Positions 1 through 9,012 of a stretch of DNA of 39,475 bases are shown here, one piece after another. Location: positions 1 through 39,475 of IMG/VR virus record IMGVR_UViG_3300036766_000304, one strand, 5' to 3'. The first letter of the stretch is position 1; every line of letters begins with the position of its first letter. Under the pieces are notes generated by a model. The model was not told where the DNA came from. It saw only the letters and a list, made by a program, of their open reading frames with translations, and made no database searches. The position numbers and the translations under genes are program-made. The DNA comes from a virus.

Positions 1-424
1 CCACGTAAAATGCTAAATGACTCCCTGCTCTTACTATTCTGGTTAGCCAGTCGCCCAAATCCATATCCTGCGCCTTCGTTCCAGAAGCGACAATCTCAGG
101 TTCATGCCCGTTACAGATAGAGTCAGCATTTGTCGGAGGGTAATTAGCGTAAGTATCCTTCCAAATATCTATCTTTATGGCACCAGTGGCCGTACCTGCT
201 GCGTCACTACCTGTTAATGTCCATCCCATAATTGCAAAATTGATATGGATTGGCAGATCGCCCCAGTACCCAGTAGTAATAACCGAACCGCCGCCGTTGA
301 AGTGGAAATACAGAGTTGTAATCTTAGAGGTTGACGATTCCCAATCCCACCTCAGTTTATCTATCTTGGAGTCGAGCATTTCCATAGTCAATGCTTGTTC
401 TGTATAATGTTTCCCGCCACTCAT
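1..424 (-). CDS. Phage fibre/virion surface protein, N-terminal part (runs off left edge)
   Basis: An open minus-strand frame starts at the ATG at 424 and reaches base 1 without a stop (141 codons). The start overlaps the stop of the upstream gene as ATGA, so translation is coupled. The segment with IKIDIWKDTYANYPPTNAD, followed by an acidic-W motif and LAFYV near the edge, belongs to a beta-sandwich domain common in environmental phage fibres, where it usually lies about 20 residues from the C-terminus. The missing C-terminus is probably the fragment at 39412-39475. Virion surface or receptor binding is inferred from position beside other fibre genes. Confidence 0.8.
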   Translation of the reverse strand, partial: MSGGKHYTEQALTMEMLDSKIDKLRWDWESSTSKITTLYFHFNGGGSVITTGYWGDLPIHINFAIMGWTLTGSDAAGTATGAIKIDIWKDTYANYPPTNADSICNGHEPEIVASGTKAQDMDLGDWLTRIVRAGSHLAFYV

Positions 425-2268
425 GACATTACCACCTCGGAAGCGGTAATGTTAAACACTCGTTCCCACTTACGGCCTTTTTCCTGGTACATATAGGCTT
501 CTCTCACACTCTGAAAGGCCATAATGAGAGTGTTACCGTCCTCGTCCTCCATAGTAATAGGCATGGCTCTGTCTGCGCTGCGAACTCCCGTTGCTATAGC
601 CGCCGCTGTCTGTTTATCTACGCTGCCATCCAAAAGAGTCAAATCATCCACTGCCAGGATGGTAAACTGGTACATCTTCTTATGGCCTGGCCGGAGCATC
701 CCATGAAGGGCAAATCCATTGATATGAAGTAGGACATCCTCGCCATTAGTGCCAACGAATTTAAGTCTTATCTCTCTCCCTGATATTCCATTGGTTCCGG
801 TGCTGATATAGATTGTCTGAATAGGACTGGTGTTGAAAGTTCCTATTGGTGTCCAGGCTCCGCCGTCAAGACTGTAGGAAGCGGCAACTGTTCTCGTAGC
901 ACCTGATAGCCCTGACGACTTGAGGGTTAAGGAAGTCCAGGTCTTGTACTGATCTATGAATCCACCGTTGTACTTAGGTGTGTAATGCGTCCAGCCCGTA
1001 TCAAATAAATAAGAGGCATAGACGCTGGACAGATCAGGGTATCGGTCTGGCAAGATGATATACTTCACGCCGTCTGCGGAGTGTCCGGCAAACCAGAGCT
1101 TCTTAATACCTCCCGCCGTGCTGGTAACAAAGGCGCAGTGAACATCGGCATAGGTTAAAGTCACCCAGGGATGCCACCGGAAGTCTGTTCCTTTGCCCTC
1201 AATAGTTTCCCATTGGCCAACGAGAATCTCTATGTAGGCACCATTGTCTATGAAGGCATACAGAAATTCCTCATCGGCAGCCAGTGCCCGGCACTGCCCC
1301 ACAAAGCTAGACTCCTCTGGAGCATAGTTACCAGGGGTAATTGTGTCTAAGTTGCCGTATTCAGGAGAGTAATAATAGAGAGCATTGACACCAATGGGGA
1401 AGTAGAGATTGTTCTTCCAGGCAAGGCAGTTACCAGGAGGAGTGTAATCATAGAAAGATTCCAATTCTGAGCCTGCATTTACCCAGGAACCTGTGCTTGT
1501 ATCACTATCCCAAGTGTAGATATAAAGTCCTTCGTCTTTGAAGATATAGAGCTTACTTGCATAGCTCAACATCTCGCTAATGAAGGTATTGATCCAACCA
1601 ATAAACTCTACGGCTGTCCAACTGCCCGTATTAGAAGGGTCTGTGCTAGATTGCAAACTAGTGCCAGTAGTCTTGAACAATGTTGTGCTAGTTCCAGTTT
1701 CTATTGAAGCAAAATAAGTGGCATACTTATCGTTGCCAGCTAACGTTGAGTCTGTCCAGGAACTGCCATCAGTAGAATATTTGTAGGCAGCGGCACCGCC
1801 AAAGCCTACCAAGATATAACTCTCCCCCATCGTCCCTATGCAGTCCACTACTACTGCGCCAGTATCTAGTACCTGCACCCACGCACCTGTCACCCATTTG
1901 AATACGCCTGTAGCCACTGCCAGATACAAGTCACCCTTGAAGTTGACGAATCCTTTTATAGTGGCATCTCCAGGATCACTCAGGCTTAAACTAGAGACCT
2001 TTGGTGGTGGAGAGATACGTCCCCTGAATCTATCATCACCGCCATAACCACCTGAAACCAATCCCTCTCGCCAGTCTGACTCCTGAAATACCAGATCATA
2101 TTCCGGTGGCGCATTGGCATAGCTTACCTCTCCGGTGGCCATCTGAGGGGCTAGAGTCGGCACCTGGGTTACTTCCCACATCGGCCTGCCATGCTGGTCC
2201 CTAGCCAGCATTAAGCCAGTAATAGCCGAATCTACAGTTAGAATCCGGTCGTACTTTTTAAGGCTCAT
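421..2268 (-). CDS. Virion structural protein with beta-propeller-like body
   Basis: A 615-residue protein beginning MSLKKYDR. I place the start at 2268 rather than the earlier in-frame ATG at 2289 because a GGCAGGAG ribosome site lies 7 bases before it and the upstream gene stops at 2270. The body is rich in short beta-type repeats (STDGSSW, SLDGGAW, YYYSPEYG), giving a propeller/sialidase-like appearance without catalytic residues I can name. The C-terminal 100 residues look like a separate beta domain. Place in the operon, after the neck protein and before the fibre protein at the left edge, suggests a tail or baseplate component. No named family is recognised with confidence. Confidence 0.75.
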   Translation of the reverse strand: MSLKKYDRILTVDSAITGLMLARDQHGRPMWEVTQVPTLAPQMATGEVSYANAPPEYDLVFQESDWREGLVSGGYGGDDRFRGRISPPPKVSSLSLSDPGDATIKGFVNFKGDLYLAVATGVFKWVTGAWVQVLDTGAVVVDCIGTMGESYILVGFGGAAAYKYSTDGSSWTDSTLAGNDKYATYFASIETGTSTTLFKTTGTSLQSSTDPSNTGSWTAVEFIGWINTFISEMLSYASKLYIFKDEGLYIYTWDSDTSTGSWVNAGSELESFYDYTPPGNCLAWKNNLYFPIGVNALYYYSPEYGNLDTITPGNYAPEESSFVGQCRALAADEEFLYAFIDNGAYIEILVGQWETIEGKGTDFRWHPWVTLTYADVHCAFVTSTAGGIKKLWFAGHSADGVKYIILPDRYPDLSSVYASYLFDTGWTHYTPKYNGGFIDQYKTWTSLTLKSSGLSGATRTVAASYSLDGGAWTPIGTFNTSPIQTIYISTGTNGISGREIRLKFVGTNGEDVLLHINGFALHGMLRPGHKKMYQFTILAVDDLTLLDGSVDKQTAAAIATGVRSADRAMPITMEDEDGNTLIMAFQSVREAYMYQEKGRKWERVFNITASEVVMS

Positions 2269-2269
2269 A

Positions 2270-3373
2270 CTAGAACTCCTGCCAGCCAAACTTGACTTTG
2301 CGGCTAGGTGGTTCTATGCCTGCTCTAGTAATCAGTCCTTTGGCCTCGGTGTATAGTTCAGCAGCATTTTGCTTGTACCTGTCCTGATCCTCTTTACTGC
2401 CTGGCCGGGCAAATCTTCTCAGAAATATACTAGCAGCCATACAAGCCAATGCCTCTGCCTGGCCTGTATCCAATTCGATAGCGTCTGTGTCTGCGCTTAA
2501 AGAGGATAAATAACTAAATCCTGGTATCGGAGCAATATCAGCTCGCCCGGGTCCGTCAAAATAGACATCCCCGTTGGCGGTATTCACTTCACCGCGGAAT
2601 CCCACCTGTCCAGCACCGAGAGGAATATCAAACTCGACTTCCAGCAGTTCCCAACTTCCCCCGCCTGTGTGATAGTTGCTGTATTTGCTATAACCTGTAT
2701 CGGAGCCACAATAGATACACAGTCTAGCCTGTAAAGCAGTCGAGGCCTTAACCCATCGGGAGAACTTCACCTTTTCGCCAATGAGTGCCATCAAAGCGTT
2801 ATAAATGTCAGTACCGAGAACAGAAGATGTTAGTTCGGTTGAGGTGTAAAGGTAGCCATCAGTGCCGGCACGTGTCACTTTGGCTGCTGCCACGCCGTTA
2901 TGTATTGTGGTAGTCTCTTTTACAGCAGTGACTACACTAACTCTCCAGTAGTCGGGATAGGTTGTCTGAGACCAGAAATCAAAGTGGTCATTAGGTATAA
3001 AAGAGTGAACAGCCAAGAAGGGATATACTTCAGGACTGGCTGATGCTTCATTGATTGCCGCTTTTATCTCGTCTGTGTCGAAGCGATGCAGTTCTAGCGT
3101 TACCGCTCCAGCCTCAGCCAGAAGGTTAGCCCCGTATATTGTGATTGTTCCGGTAGTTTGCACAAAGTCACTAATCAGGCGTTTGATGCCGGCATTGTTG
3201 CCACTCGTTATCAGAACAAACCAGTTGTCGTTGAAGTAGTCGTTGCGGAACATATTCAACGAAGTGGAGATAATAGTGGTGTTCGTGGTGATATTGGTCG
3301 TGGTGGAAACAGTAAGCCAGTCCCCCAGGTAGCGGGATAGTGTCTGTCTTAAAGTGGCTAACGTAGTTGTCAT
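2270..3373 (-). CDS. Head-tail connector/neck-like protein with inserted jelly-roll domain
   Basis: 367 residues with three parts. Residues 1-105 carry a beta domain (FNDNWFVLITSG, then KRLISDF) that resembles residues 85-150 of the fibre at 9013-10551. Residues about 110-275 look like a carbohydrate-binding (CBM4/9-like) jelly roll: GVAAAKVTRAG, KVKFSRWVKAS, SWELLEVEFDIP, NGDVYFDGPG. The C-terminal 90 residues are helical (QAEALACMAASIFLRRFA) as in gp6-like connector proteins of podoviruses. A neck or tail-tube adaptor with a surface sugar-binding insert is the best reading. Start has a TAGGAG site 6 bases upstream. Confidence 0.65.
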   Translation of the reverse strand: MTTTLATLRQTLSRYLGDWLTVSTTTNITTNTTIISTSLNMFRNDYFNDNWFVLITSGNNAGIKRLISDFVQTTGTITIYGANLLAEAGAVTLELHRFDTDEIKAAINEASASPEVYPFLAVHSFIPNDHFDFWSQTTYPDYWRVSVVTAVKETTTIHNGVAAAKVTRAGTDGYLYTSTELTSSVLGTDIYNALMALIGEKVKFSRWVKASTALQARLCIYCGSDTGYSKYSNYHTGGGSWELLEVEFDIPLGAGQVGFRGEVNTANGDVYFDGPGRADIAPIPGFSYLSSLSADTDAIELDTGQAEALACMAASIFLRRFARPGSKEDQDRYKQNAAELYTEAKGLITRAGIEPPSRKVKFGWQEF

Positions 3374-3382
3374 ATTAGACTC

Positions 3383-3592
3383 CTATTTAGATGTCTCTTT
3401 CTTTTCTTGACCTTTCGCTCTTGCTGTGATAATGTCAATAGCACTTTGTCCCACTAGGTAGGCATAAGATATATTCTCAATCGTATTTATTGTACCTGCA
3501 CCTAGTGGATGCTTGAACGTATCTGGTAGGGTGACTACCAGAAGTGCGATGACATAACCTAAGAATTTTCTCCAGCCTTCAATCTTTTTCAT
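3383..3592 (-). CDS. Small membrane protein, holin candidate
   Basis: 69 residues: a basic N-terminus (MKKIEGWRKF), one clear hydrophobic span at residues 10-22 (LGYVIALLVVTLP), a weaker one at residues 38-55 (NISYAYLVGQSAIDII), and a charged lysine-rich tail (KGQEKKETSK). This size and charge pattern is that of phage holins. It lies directly after a gene for a cysteine-type enzyme, which supports a lysis cassette. GAGGTG ribosome site upstream. Function is inferred from topology and context only. Confidence 0.6.
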   Translation of the reverse strand: MKKIEGWRKFLGYVIALLVVTLPDTFKHPLGAGTINTIENISYAYLVGQSAIDIITARAKGQEKKETSK

Positions 3593-3601
3593 GTTTTCAC
3601 C

Positions 3602-4069
3602 TCAAATCCAAAGTGTGATTCCCTTGCTGAGATCATATACCCCGTTGTGCTCCGGCTTCTGAGCTTCCTGATAGCTCATTACATTCTTATTCTTGCCCTC
3701 AATAACAACCAGCTTCCAATCAGGCTTGCAAAGAGTTACAGCAAACATATGAGATTGAATCTTCCAGGGTGAGCCATCTGAGAACATTCCCTTGACTGAA
3801 TGATCCGGGGATATGGCCCACCCAGTCTTTATCCCTGCCCGGCCTAGAAATGCACAGACATCATAAGTCTGGTCATCACAGTCCCATTCTTCAAGAATGT
3901 AAGGCAGTGGAGTGAATAGGATAAGCGCTTCCTGTATCTCCTCGATGGTCTTGAACCTAGCCTCGTTGTAATTATTATCATTCAGATGTGTGTCCAGTCT
4001 TGATTGCCAGAGAATCTTTACTGGCTTGATTTCCCTATTGATGATTTCCTTCATTTGATTTTGCTTCAT
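3602..4069 (-). CDS. Papain/transglutaminase-like cysteine enzyme, possible endolysin or virion peptidase
   Basis: 155 residues with a recognisable Cys-His-acid arrangement: WDCDDQ with Cys64, HMFAV with His107, and VVIEGK with Glu124. This spacing matches transglutaminase/papain-fold phage proteins that often begin with a DCDD motif followed by a helix. No signal peptide. It sits between a 36-residue membrane peptide and a holin-like protein, so a cell-wall or virion-associated hydrolase role is plausible. The ribosome site AAGGAGTC precedes the ATG. An alternative is a structural protein that has lost activity. Confidence 0.6.
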   Translation of the reverse strand: MKQNQMKEIINREIKPVKILWQSRLDTHLNDNNYNEARFKTIEEIQEALILFTPLPYILEEWDCDDQTYDVCAFLGRAGIKTGWAISPDHSVKGMFSDGSPWKIQSHMFAVTLCKPDWKLVVIEGKNKNVMSYQEAQKPEHNGVYDLSKGITLWI

Positions 4070-4078
4070 AGAGACTCC

Positions 4079-4189
4079 TTATCTGACTATCTTTTCTACT
4101 GTTGTTGCCGCTAACCACAGGAAGAAAACTGCCGATGCAAAATACACTACGCCCTGAGCAACTTTAATCTTCAACTCATTCCAATTCAT
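4079..4189 (-). CDS. 36-residue single-span membrane peptide
   Basis: A short frame starting MNWNELKIKV with one membrane span (residues 14-29, VYFASAVFFLWLAATT) and a basic end. An in-frame start exists further upstream at 4267, but that would overlap the neighbouring adhesin gene by 68 bases. The ATG at 4189 has a GAAGGGC site 4 bases before it and starts just after the adhesin stop at 4200, so I chose it. Likely a lysis accessory or spanin/holin-type peptide by context. Confidence 0.55.
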   Translation of the reverse strand: MNWNELKIKVAQGVVYFASAVFFLWLAATTVEKIVR

Positions 4190-4199
4190 AGAAGCCCTT

Positions 4200-7100
4200 C
4201 TAAAATATTCCTGGGTCTTGGAACATGATAAAGCCATTACAGTTAGCAAACATCCTTTCTTCACCACCTATTGCTGTCCATTTAGGCTCATCGTACTGAG
4301 TCCAGTCTACTGTTGGTCGCATATAGAACCAATCATAATCTTCATTTGCTGAAGCCTCTCGCCCTATTCTGACGCAACCACCAGAATTGTAGGTAGCATC
4401 AGAGGTTACTACATATCCGCAACCATCCAGACCGAGGGAAATACCAGATGTGGCATTGACCCATGAAGCAGTTACCCTCATCCATGTATCATCCTGAATC
4501 AAGTTAGCATCAAGGTTTATTGTGGCTAAGGATGATGCTGACCCATCAGCTTTGTAAATGGTTAAGAGGTGATGCCCCAATAACATTAGATATCCCTGGT
4601 CATAAGCAGTTTTGTCTGTCGCTGAACTCTTAATGATAAGAGGAAAACCAGTGGCTCCAGTGGATTTATAATACATATTATAGACTTTAGGAGAAGATGC
4701 TATATCGGTAACTAATAATTTCTGGCGATGCACCTGACCTACAGTACCAGCAGTCCGCACGAAATAACCAGACGAAGGTAGACCACCAGATGTCGCTGTC
4801 CATGTACCTAACACGCTTGTCCACGAAGTATATCCTGCAGAACGGGCATCTTGATTATGTCCATCATCCCAATCATCAGCCCAGTCTTCCTCCGTGATAT
4901 CGTAAGTAGCATCATAGATAACTTCACCTGCACCACCCCCACCAGATGAACCACCACCACCTGCTGCAACTACCAGAAGCTCAACAGTGGTAGTCCCAGG
5001 TGGGGCATGATATGTTCCGCTGGCAGTAAACACCGTTTGTCCTACGGCGTCTTTGACAATAACTACACCAGAGCCACCTGCACCGCCCGTATAACCATTT
5101 CTAGCACCTCCACCACCGCCTCCAGTGTTGGCTGTGCCAGCAGCACCATTGTTCCCGCCATTACCACCTCCTGCTCCACCACCTGATGATGCTGTTCCCT
5201 CTGTACCACCAGCCGCATAGTTCGAGCCACCACCACCACCTCCAAACCACCCAGAAACTCCAACACTTGTTCCGAAATGAGAACTCATGTCTACGCCTGC
5301 GCCACCATTGCCGCATATCCCAGTAGCGGTTCCACTCCCACCTACAGCTCCAGCACCACCACCACCTCCTGAAGCATAAGGACTTAACCTATAGTTCCCA
5401 TTGCCTCCACCATCGTTGTTGTATTCAGTGCCGCCATTGGGGGTTCCATTGGTCTGCGCACCACCAGTAGATTGCAATGTAGACGCAGCACCACCACCAC
5501 CTCCTGAACCTCCAGCAATACCTGGGTTAGCATCAGGAACATTACCTCCACCACCCCCTATGGCTATTGTAGTGCCGAATGACGAATTTCCTCCATTTCC
5601 TCCTACAGCATTAAGAAGATGACCTGCGCCACCTGCCCCAACAACGACAGCCACTTCACGTCCACTGAATATATCAGCAATCTTCCATGTTGGTGCAGAC
5701 GCCTGCGGATTGCCATAGTAGACATAATAAGTTTGTGTAACACCATTAGTAGGTGTAGTTACTGGTAATTGACACCAAAACTCAGCTTCCTGGGAATTAG
5801 TTGACTCATAAGGATTCTTGATTATGGGTACTAAGGTAACCCCATCACTTCTAGTCAGTCTTACATCATCAAAATCAGTCTGACACTTTCGGAGAGTAAA
5901 CACAGTATTGAATAAGCTACGCTCTGACAGAAAGAAGCTTTGTGGTGCGCCTGCTAGATCGGTTGAGCCTATAGAACATAATACCTTTCCATCAGCACGC
6001 TCTGCGTGATAAGTAGGCCAACCTAGATAAGCATTTGAAACGTTCCATGTTGCTACTAATTGATGTCTGGCAATCACTTTCCAAGTACCTGATTCGCCAG
6101 TAGGAGAGGTAACTATATATAAGGTCGTATTTGTTCCAGCTAATCCTGCCTCGGCATAGGTTCCCGCTACCATAGCACCGCGGGATGAAACTGCTATGCT
6201 GGAAAAAGCAGCGTAACCAGTTGGGAGAGTATAAACAGAAGTCCAGTTATACGGTCCCGAACCTTGATCTTGTAATCTAAAAATCTGGTTTGCTGTACCG
6301 TCTAGTAGCTCCTCACCGATGTAAACATAGTCATTTCTGCAACAAATAGCAGTTGCCATCTTGGGATATACCGATACCTTTTCCCATGTATTACCAGCAT
6401 CCTTAGTTTTCCAAAGGAAACATGATTCAGCCACTTTTGATAGTACTTGAGTACCTTTCGGTTGTGTAGTTATGGGAGGGGTAACATCAGGCAAATAGGC
6501 AGAAACCCAATATGCTGTCGTGCCTCCAACACTGGATGATGCCCAATCTGTAGGCATTGTCCATTCGATAGTCCCCACACCTGCAACTTTCCACTGATCG
6601 AAATTGGCTACACTCGGCGTTACACCAGATAATAGTTGCCAAGTGCTATCATTCCTATAATACCACCAAGTTATAGTCCAAGTGCCTACCCCTGCCGTAC
6701 CCACATTTATATCCAGATGTCTACTTGGTTCTTTGAATCCGAAGTAGTAACCATCCTCATTATCAACAGGAGAGGCAGGCAGCAAGTTCATATCATTTTG
6801 GGTACTAGGCTCACCCACAACATTGTTAAGTGCTGCCATTGTTTCATCAGTATAAACAGTATTATCCCTTGCCATAGCCGATATTAATTCGGTGTTATCT
6901 GAAAACATATCTGAGACTGTCGCACCTGCAGTCCATTCACCAGAATAGACATAGATAGCATCATTAGTTGAACTATATCGAGTCAGGTGCATGTGCCGGG
7001 CAACAAATGACTTACTTGAGGCTGACCATGCTTGTGTTGCTACGGGGGAGGTGGTCGGCGCACCAGAATTTATGTAACATCTTACCCAATACCCTGTTAT

Positions 7101-8189
7101 TCCACCAAAGATAGTTTCCTCCCAATCCGTAGGTAGAGTCCAGTAGATTTCATATTCACCTGTGGCTTTGAAATATTCACCGTTAGCTTTGTCCACACCT
7201 GTAGAATCGACAGCATCTACCCCAGATAATAGTACCCATGTCCCAGCAGGATTGGCTAGGTTTACTGCCCAATACCACCAGTTACAGGTATAAGTCCCCT
7301 CACCAGCCGTTGCCATATGGACTGTCATCCTGCTAGTGCGTTGGTAAAAACAGAATCTCACATCGTCATTAGTTGTCAGGTCTTGGAAGAATCTAGCATC
7401 ACCAACATCTGAATCGTTTATGTTAGTGGTAAGGTCTTCATTGTAGGTGTTTTCAGATGTATCCCAGTCAAGTGCTCCTTTCAATGCTCGACATTTGTTC
7501 CAAGTCAACCCCCAATCTGTAGATTTGACAACCCTAGATTCTATTCTGTCTGTATAGCAGTAGGTAGTAGCATATAGTATTCCGTCCCCATCTTCTGCTA
7601 AATTAAATACAAAACCATCATCTGTGTAGCCTTCATAGTTCCCTGATGCAATCACTAGAACAGGCGCTCCAGAGGTGTTGTTTATATCCTTAAAATCATT
7701 GATGCTGCTGGCGGTAGATGGAATTGCGCAGCGATATAATTTACGGGTACTACCAAATCCTACAAATAAATGGCCTTGGGAATCTACAAAGCAGCACATA
7801 CCTTTACCGGCATGGACGGGATGTGGGTCTGCCTCAGCGGGTACAGTGGCTATGTCAATAAACGTAATTCCGTTATCACTTGAGCGGTAAACGTGATAGT
7901 CTTTCAGGGCATAAAGAAATGCCCCATCTGTTGACCAATCAGAAGCACCAAAGCCCTTTAATCCTAGAGGGGTATAACCGTCCTTCGGTCCAGTTGTCCA
8001 CCATGGGTCTGCGTAGACCACCTTGAAACTTTTATTGTATCCCGCTGCTTGGCTACCAGCAGTAGTCCCTGTTAAGGTTATTCTCTGCCTGTACTGATAA
8101 CCAGCCAAACCCACAGCACTCGCATCTGCCATAGGCAAAAGAGCCAGAAGGAAAGTTACTATCAAGACAATAAAAAATACCTTCTTCAT
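4200..8189 (-). CDS. Very large secreted adhesin-like fibre: signal peptide, sialidase-type repeats, DUF2341, glycine-rich and lectin-like domains
   Basis: 1329 residues. A Sec signal peptide (MKKVFFIVLIVTFLLALLP, ending near ADA-SA at residue 25) is followed by a half DUF2341-like segment (YQYRQRITL). Residues 60-770 are propeller-like with Asp-box motifs SSDNGITF, STDWGLTW and KDAGNTW. A fuller DUF2341 domain at about 775-830 ends TQTYYVYYGNPQA. A glycine-rich region (840-1080) resembles receptor-binding glycine-rich fibre domains. The last 240 residues look like a concanavalin/LamG-type lectin fold. Two glycine-rich segments appear in unusual order: one ending GSGVVIV precedes one starting FTASGTYHAP. 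A signal peptide on a phage fibre is unusual. Role: adhesion or host-surface binding, inferred. Confidence 0.8.
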   Translation of the reverse strand: MKKVFFIVLIVTFLLALLPMADASAVGLAGYQYRQRITLTGTTAGSQAAGYNKSFKVVYADPWWTTGPKDGYTPLGLKGFGASDWSTDGAFLYALKDYHVYRSSDNGITFIDIATVPAEADPHPVHAGKGMCCFVDSQGHLFVGFGSTRKLYRCAIPSTASSINDFKDINNTSGAPVLVIASGNYEGYTDDGFVFNLAEDGDGILYATTYCYTDRIESRVVKSTDWGLTWNKCRALKGALDWDTSENTYNEDLTTNINDSDVGDARFFQDLTTNDDVRFCFYQRTSRMTVHMATAGEGTYTCNWWYWAVNLANPAGTWVLLSGVDAVDSTGVDKANGEYFKATGEYEIYWTLPTDWEETIFGGITGYWVRCYINSGAPTTSPVATQAWSASSKSFVARHMHLTRYSSTNDAIYVYSGEWTAGATVSDMFSDNTELISAMARDNTVYTDETMAALNNVVGEPSTQNDMNLLPASPVDNEDGYYFGFKEPSRHLDINVGTAGVGTWTITWWYYRNDSTWQLLSGVTPSVANFDQWKVAGVGTIEWTMPTDWASSSVGGTTAYWVSAYLPDVTPPITTQPKGTQVLSKVAESCFLWKTKDAGNTWEKVSVYPKMATAICCRNDYVYIGEELLDGTANQIFRLQDQGSGPYNWTSVYTLPTGYAAFSSIAVSSRGAMVAGTYAEAGLAGTNTTLYIVTSPTGESGTWKVIARHQLVATWNVSNAYLGWPTYHAERADGKVLCSIGSTDLAGAPQSFFLSERSLFNTVFTLRKCQTDFDDVRLTRSDGVTLVPIIKNPYESTNSQEAEFWCQLPVTTPTNGVTQTYYVYYGNPQASAPTWKIADIFSGREVAVVVGAGGAGHLLNAVGGNGGNSSFGTTIAIGGGGGNVPDANPGIAGGSGGGGGAASTLQSTGGAQTNGTPNGGTEYNNDGGGNGNYRLSPYASGGGGGAGAVGGSGTATGICGNGGAGVDMSSHFGTSVGVSGWFGGGGGGSNYAAGGTEGTASSGGGAGGGNGGNNGAAGTANTGGGGGGARNGYTGGAGGSGVVIVKDAVGQTVFTASGTYHAPPGTTTVELLVVAAGGGGSSGGGGAGEVIYDATYDITEEDWADDWDDGHNQDARSAGYTSWTSVLGTWTATSGGLPSSGYFVRTAGTVGQVHRQKLLVTDIASSPKVYNMYYKSTGATGFPLIIKSSATDKTAYDQGYLMLLGHHLLTIYKADGSASSLATINLDANLIQDDTWMRVTASWVNATSGISLGLDGCGYVVTSDATYNSGGCVRIGREASANEDYDWFYMRPTVDWTQYDEPKWTAIGGEERMFANCNGFIMFQDPGIF

Positions 8190-8190
8190 C

Positions 8191-9000
8191 TTAACTCCTC
8201 GTAAATGTAATCACTATTCCTATTAACTGAGCATCTCCAGCAAGTGTGTCTCCTGCATTGTCAGCATCTCTCATACATTCCCAGACAGTCCATTCTCCAG
8301 CAGTTGCATTAGCTACAGTAATACTGCTTGTTGTGACGCTGCTATGTATATAGCTTGCTGTAGTAGAGGTACAGTCTGCAACTTGAGGATTGCCTAGAGC
8401 TGCTTCTATAGCTTCATTATTTCCCCAGCTACCAGCCTTGATAGACCAGTAAACATGCTGAGATGCGGAACCAGTAGTATATGTCCAAATTGGAGCAGCA
8501 GTTACAGTGCCAGCATTCCAGTCTGAGGGCATTGCAAAAGCCCATTGTGCATATTCCTTGGTGGACTGGTCAAAGTCCAAAGTATAATAGTTGATCTTGT
8601 TGGTAGCTGACTCATATAATGTGGCTGAGGCACAACCATTACTTGTTCTAGGTATTCCCCCTTGAGCAGTAAGATATATCTTGCCAGTAAATGTAATAGC
8701 ATCAGACCATGCTAACTGACCTGGATCATCATCCCACTTCAGGTACTTGTCTGCCCCAGGGTCAGCAGGAACTCCATGATTTCCTATCAAGGCTGCATTA
8801 TGGTCAAAAGCCCAGTTGGAGGAGATGGCCTGAGTTGTATGACCATCAACTGGATTTGGGTCGTCTACAGTAACGGTAGGAACTGACACTCCGTTCACCT
8901 GCACCTCAGCAGAAGAGGGCATATTGGCTGTTGAGAAGGCAGCCAGTCCAATAGAGGCTAACGTGATTACTATTAAGAGATACTTGAGTAGTTTAGACAT
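8191..9000 (-). CDS. Fibre-like protein with N-terminal signal/anchor sequence
   Basis: 269 residues. The N-terminus (MSKLLKYLLIVITLASIGLA) is a Sec signal or membrane anchor. Next come SSNWAFDHNAALIGNHG, a motif typical of phage tail-fibre shafts, and a C-terminal half starting GKIYLTAQGGIPRTSNG that matches a beta-sandwich domain widely found at phage particle surfaces. It is separated by one base from the downstream large adhesin and has an AAGGAGGAG ribosome site. Exported fibre or virion surface component, inferred. Confidence 0.7.
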   Translation of the reverse strand: MSKLLKYLLIVITLASIGLAAFSTANMPSSAEVQVNGVSVPTVTVDDPNPVDGHTTQAISSNWAFDHNAALIGNHGVPADPGADKYLKWDDDPGQLAWSDAITFTGKIYLTAQGGIPRTSNGCASATLYESATNKINYYTLDFDQSTKEYAQWAFAMPSDWNAGTVTAAPIWTYTTGSASQHVYWSIKAGSWGNNEAIEAALGNPQVADCTSTTASYIHSSVTTSSITVANATAGEWTVWECMRDADNAGDTLAGDAQLIGIVITFTRS

Positions 9001-9012
9001 TTATACTCCTCC

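Noticed and set aside
4920-5640. Dense short repeats that look CRISPR- or satellite-like
   Set aside because: They are Gly codons (GGT/GGA) of the glycine-rich domain in the large adhesin; there is no regular spacer structure.
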